The translations under genes were made by a program, and so were the position numbers. From Cloeon dipterum (taxonomy: Eukaryota > Arthropoda > Insecta > Ephemeroptera > Baetidae): a DNA stretch of 64,000 nt. The notes beneath the pieces are model-generated. The model was not told the origin of the DNA, searched no databases, and saw only the letters and a program-made list of their open reading frames with translations. Shown here piece after piece: positions 60,245 to 64,000 of the stretch. Location of the stretch: NCBI RefSeq assembly GCF_949628265.1, contig NC_088787.1, forward strand, positions 27,952,501-28,016,500, read 5' to 3'. Numbering within the stretch: position 1 is the stretch's first letter; every line of letters begins with the position of its first letter.

Positions 60245-63200
60245 AGCTAGCAAATCAGTTCTTAAATATATTTTATATCTGACCTTTTAGCGAAAGACAG
60301 TTGTTGTTGCTTGCAACAGAGATGACAAAAATCCATAATTATGTTTTGGTTTGTAATTTAAATTTCCTATATTTTGCAGCCGATTAGACTTCCAGCATGA
60401 AAACAGGTAAAATAGGAAAAAAATGCGATATTTGCAAATGCTCCCCGTTGCGGCTCGCAAATTTTGCGGTCGGCGCGAATAAATTCGCTTCCAGCGTAGA
60501 CGGAAATCGTGTTTCATCCCCTGGACTGCGCTGCACAGGGAGGGAGTAGTGTCATCCACAGTCAATATTTTCGTATCAGCATTCAGTGACCGAAAAATAT
60601 CAAAGATCAATATGGACGGGCAGGAGAAAAGCAACAAACAACAAACTCGTCTGTTCTGAGCAATAGAGCAGCGCGCTACACACCAAACTCGGCGTATTCC
60701 TTGCGAGACCGCGGCAAACTTTTATCAAAATTCCCTGGAGCTTTTTCGGCAAAGTTTGGTCGCTCTGCGGAAACATGAAATACGGCTGCGAGACTTGAAT
60801 TACGCAAGTTGTATATCTACCGTATGTACTCAGATAGGAAATCACAGCTGCAGGGTGTAAATAATTTGCCGCAAGATTGCCTGCCTTTCCAACTTTTTGA
60901 AAAGTGAAATGTTCTGCATTTTCCGCCTGCGGAACAGCTTTTGGCTTATGTACAGCAATTTTTAGATCATGTCGCGGGAGCATCTTCGTAATTATACTTT
61001 TGGAAGTTTCGCCCTTTTAATCTTGAGCATGGTCCCATAACGGCTAAAGACACTAATTAGGTTAATAAACAAACTCTAAATCAGCAGTCCTTGATGAGCG
61101 TTTAAAAGTTTGCAAGGATTTTCGGCAACCCTTGATGTGTAGCATTGATTTAAAATCTTCATTAAAATTTGAATGTTGTATTATCTTGAACTGTTGCGTT
61201 CTTCTCCACATGATAAATTAATTACTTTATTTTTTTTTTCGAAAAACATAAACACTTTTTGGGGCGCAGCTGAAAGAAAAGCTTCGTACAAGAAAATTTT
61301 ATTTTAGTCCCAGTTAATATGTAAGTTCCGTGTGAATGAATCGCGTCAAAAACGCACCAGTAGCGGGAAAGTGAACACAAAATGCCTGCTGCGAGGCCAA
61401 GAATTCATTATTAAATTTGATTGTCGTGCTTGCTTTCGCATGGAAAAATTTCGCATCGTTGTGCGTGTTGTTCGAAAAGCTGGCGTCTGCTGTCGCGAAA
61501 ATAATAATATTCAGCAGCGGCGGCAACATCTGCGCCGAGCTGCGTGTCACCTGGAGCGAACGAAATCCGATTTGCTTTGAGCACAAAGACACGAATTGCT
61601 TTTTCGCCGGCACGCAGCAGCCCGGTATTTATTTATTTTCCAGTCGCAATTCCATTTTTTGCCGATGGAATTCTAGCTAAAATGGAAAACCTGTGATGCG
61701 GGAAGGATTACAGTCACTCTACAAAACAGGTGGCGGAATGTAGTTTTTGGGATTGGAATTTTGCGATTATTGGTTTATTGCTATCCTACCAAAAATAGGA
61801 TGAGCCAAATTCGAAACATTTCCCAAATATCAATGATCCACATTAATCACAAGTGGCATCAAATGTTAGGGAAACAGATCGTGCAATTATTCTGCATTTC
61901 TGGACGAAATTCTTATAATAAAATTGTACTTTCCAAATGAAGTTGTATCGTTATCGTTGTTATCTATTTTAACAATGTGCTAGTGAAAAAAAATCATAAT
62001 ATCGCCCTCCATAACATACCCAGTGAAGTGTCACATGTCGTTATTGCAAGACCTGTAATTTTCTGGCCGAGTATCACACTTTGTGTTTATTGAAAAGCAC
62101 TTAAAATTTCGCTGGAAGTGGCGTCAGTGGCGGACCGAATGGTGGTGAGGAAAATATTTCTTTGCATCGAACTCAGGGGGATTGGAGAGTGATGGTTGGC
62201 TGAAATTGGCTCCGAGTTTGAGAGGCAATCTCACTGCATCCGGCGTGTCCCGTGAGCACCACTGCTGCAGACCGAATGAGTAAACATGGCACGTGTGCAA
62301 AATAATGACGCCGCGCTGATAATAATTTATCTGTCGGAGTGCTCGATCCGCAACGGATAAGGTCAAGAGTGACCTACTTGCTCGCCCGTCAAACAATCTT
62401 TTGTTTTCATTTTCAGCGCTCGATTGCGATCACTTTTTAAAAACTATTTCCGCTCCACAAAAGCCTATGCTTTGCCTCTGTTTATTCTAGGGAAAGCACC
62501 TTTTTACAGGTCGAGCAAATAAGTGCCTTGCGGAAAGTAAAGAAGGTGTTTATGTTTCGCTTTTAGCGTTTTAAAACCAAAGTTTTTACTGCTCAAGTTG
62601 CGAGTGGAACTGCCGGGGTTAATGATTAAATATTTCATTACTACGAATTATGGCCGTAAAATGAAAAAGTTTTAATTTCGAACGCGAAGCGCACTCGTAG
62701 ATTTATTTCCCACCGTAAAAAGTGCTCGTTAAACGACAATGTGCGCCGAATACCAAAGGATTCGTCATAAAAAGAGGGCGGACACACCTGCCAAACAGCG
62801 TTCACTTAATCTTGTGGTGTATAAAAATCACCATCATAATTGGGAAACTTTTGCTCATTAGTCCTAAGTCATACCTTAAGCTAGGCGAATATCTTCGTTA
62901 AAGAATAAATTAATGTAAAATATTGATCAGAGCATTAATCATTGAGACCTGCACGTGACTGAATTGATTGTGTTCAGCGAAAATCACAGAGTATTAAATA
63001 ATTTTTCCATTCACAAAAACGCCAACACAAGCTGTTTACATTCAACAGCTCCGGCAGGTGAGGACGGGGACGTTGTGATAAATGAAAATAAATTTAAAAA
63101 AATAGTGCTGGAAACAATTTACTGTATTAAAACGAAATGAGAGTAAGGTTTAAATATTTATAACGGGGAAAATGAGTGAAAATCGTGAGTTTGAAAACTG

Positions 63201-64000
63201 AATTGACGCACGTGCAATATTAAATTCCTGTTTCCTGTTCAAACCCTTCATGCTCTAGTGACTCAGCAGAAAATATGCAGAAGCCCTTTTGAAGACAGAA
63301 ACACGACAACTTTTGCCGTAAAAGTTTGCGAAACCACGGAGGAATTCAATTGAAACTGATCCACGCCGTAAGTCAAAATCAAGAACGACGTCGTCGTGGC
63401 GTGGCGCAGGACGGTGAACTCGCGCGCGCTGAGAATGGCATTTTCCTCATGCAATTTATCGCAACCGCGCAATTTCACCCTGATGAAGCAGCTTTCTCAC
63501 TGCTGGCATTCCCCATTTCTGCTCCCGTATATTTTCACATATAATTTGAAATTCCAAGTATGGAGGCTGGCAGATTTTTCGCCATAAAGAGTATCGCCGT
63601 GAGCTGGCGTCGTAAAAGCCAAGTTTACGAGAGCGACCACGTTTTCTTCAGCGCGCACATATCTGCGGCAGGGGCGGCAGATTGCATCGGCAAATTGATT
63701 TGCTGCCGACAATATTTCCGCGGCAAATTGCGACCTAATGTCCCCGCGGCATCTCGCCGATAGGGAAGAGAAAAATGGTCCATCCACTCTTAACTTAGCT
63801 TCAAGAGTAAAAGAAGACATCGAAAAGAATTCTTTTGATTTTAGGCTCAAAGTTAGTAACTTGTATTTTCATAACTGACAATGTATGGGCATCACATCAG
63901 CAGCTTTGGCAAATTAGAAACATTTTTTTCTTTTTAAACTTCTCCGTGCATAGTAGAGCCATCCAGTTTATTTAAATTAAATTTCTTTTTCACCAAATTC

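Larger units (their letters stand above)
52467..64000 (-). other. Long 5' intron or upstream region of Kuzbanian
   Basis: No coding exon recognised over 11.5 kb on either strand. The last Kuzbanian exon found begins in phase 1 after a clean acceptor (GTGTTGCAG), so at least one more exon, with the signal peptide, lies here or beyond the window. The region alternates AT-rich stretches with moderately GC-rich, CpG-containing blocks (for example 53850-54420, 56000-56750, 61320-61680, 63320-63770). It holds simple repeats and one SINE. This is what a large regulatory first intron would look like, but that reading is inference. Confidence 0.5.

Overview
The window looks like nuclear DNA of an arthropod, most probably an insect. 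It is AT-rich, its genes have many short GT-AG introns, it carries insect-type families (SV2-like transporter, SMYD4-like expansion, chymotrypsin-like protease), and its ribosomal proteins resemble insect ones. The species cannot be named from sequence alone. I see no retroviral, Polinton or other virus-like element, no CRISPR array and no tRNA gene.

Layout, left to right. The 3' end of RpS8 (+), with a box C/D snoRNA in its last intron, is followed by 4.5 kb with one weak ORF candidate. A complete short MRP-type ABC transporter (ABCC4-like, +, 17 coding exons) spans 4.8-11.5 kb. Two tandem SMYD4-like lysine methyltransferase genes (-) fill 12.7-21.8 kb. An SV2-like major facilitator transporter (+) lies at 23.8-26.9 kb and converges on RpL17 (-). 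RpL17 is divergent from KGD4/MRPS36 (+), which converges on COMMD10 (-). Next come a secreted chymotrypsin-like protease (-), a small secreted protein with a duplicated motif (-), xylulose kinase (+), and an unrecognised single-pass membrane protein with a PPxY tail (+). From 44.2 kb to the right edge lies an ADAM10/Kuzbanian metalloprotease (-), complete at its 3' end. The 11.5 kb to the right of its last recognised exon is probably 5' intron or regulatory DNA, and its signal-peptide exon was not found.

The genes do not form one pathway. They are a mixed stretch of housekeeping genes (ribosome, 2-oxoglutarate dehydrogenase, COMM complex, pentulose metabolism), transporters, secreted or membrane proteins, and a Notch-pathway sheddase. 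Exon borders were read by hand from splice sites, reading phase and protein family. For every multi-exon gene called, the exon lengths sum to a whole reading frame, apart from the two genes cut at their 5' ends.

The most interesting items are the RpS8-intron snoRNA with a 12-nt match to 28S rRNA, a tRNA-like SINE family with two clear copies and one decayed copy, the duplicated-motif secreted protein, the PPxY membrane protein, two probable GC-AG introns, and the split composition of the Kuzbanian gene.
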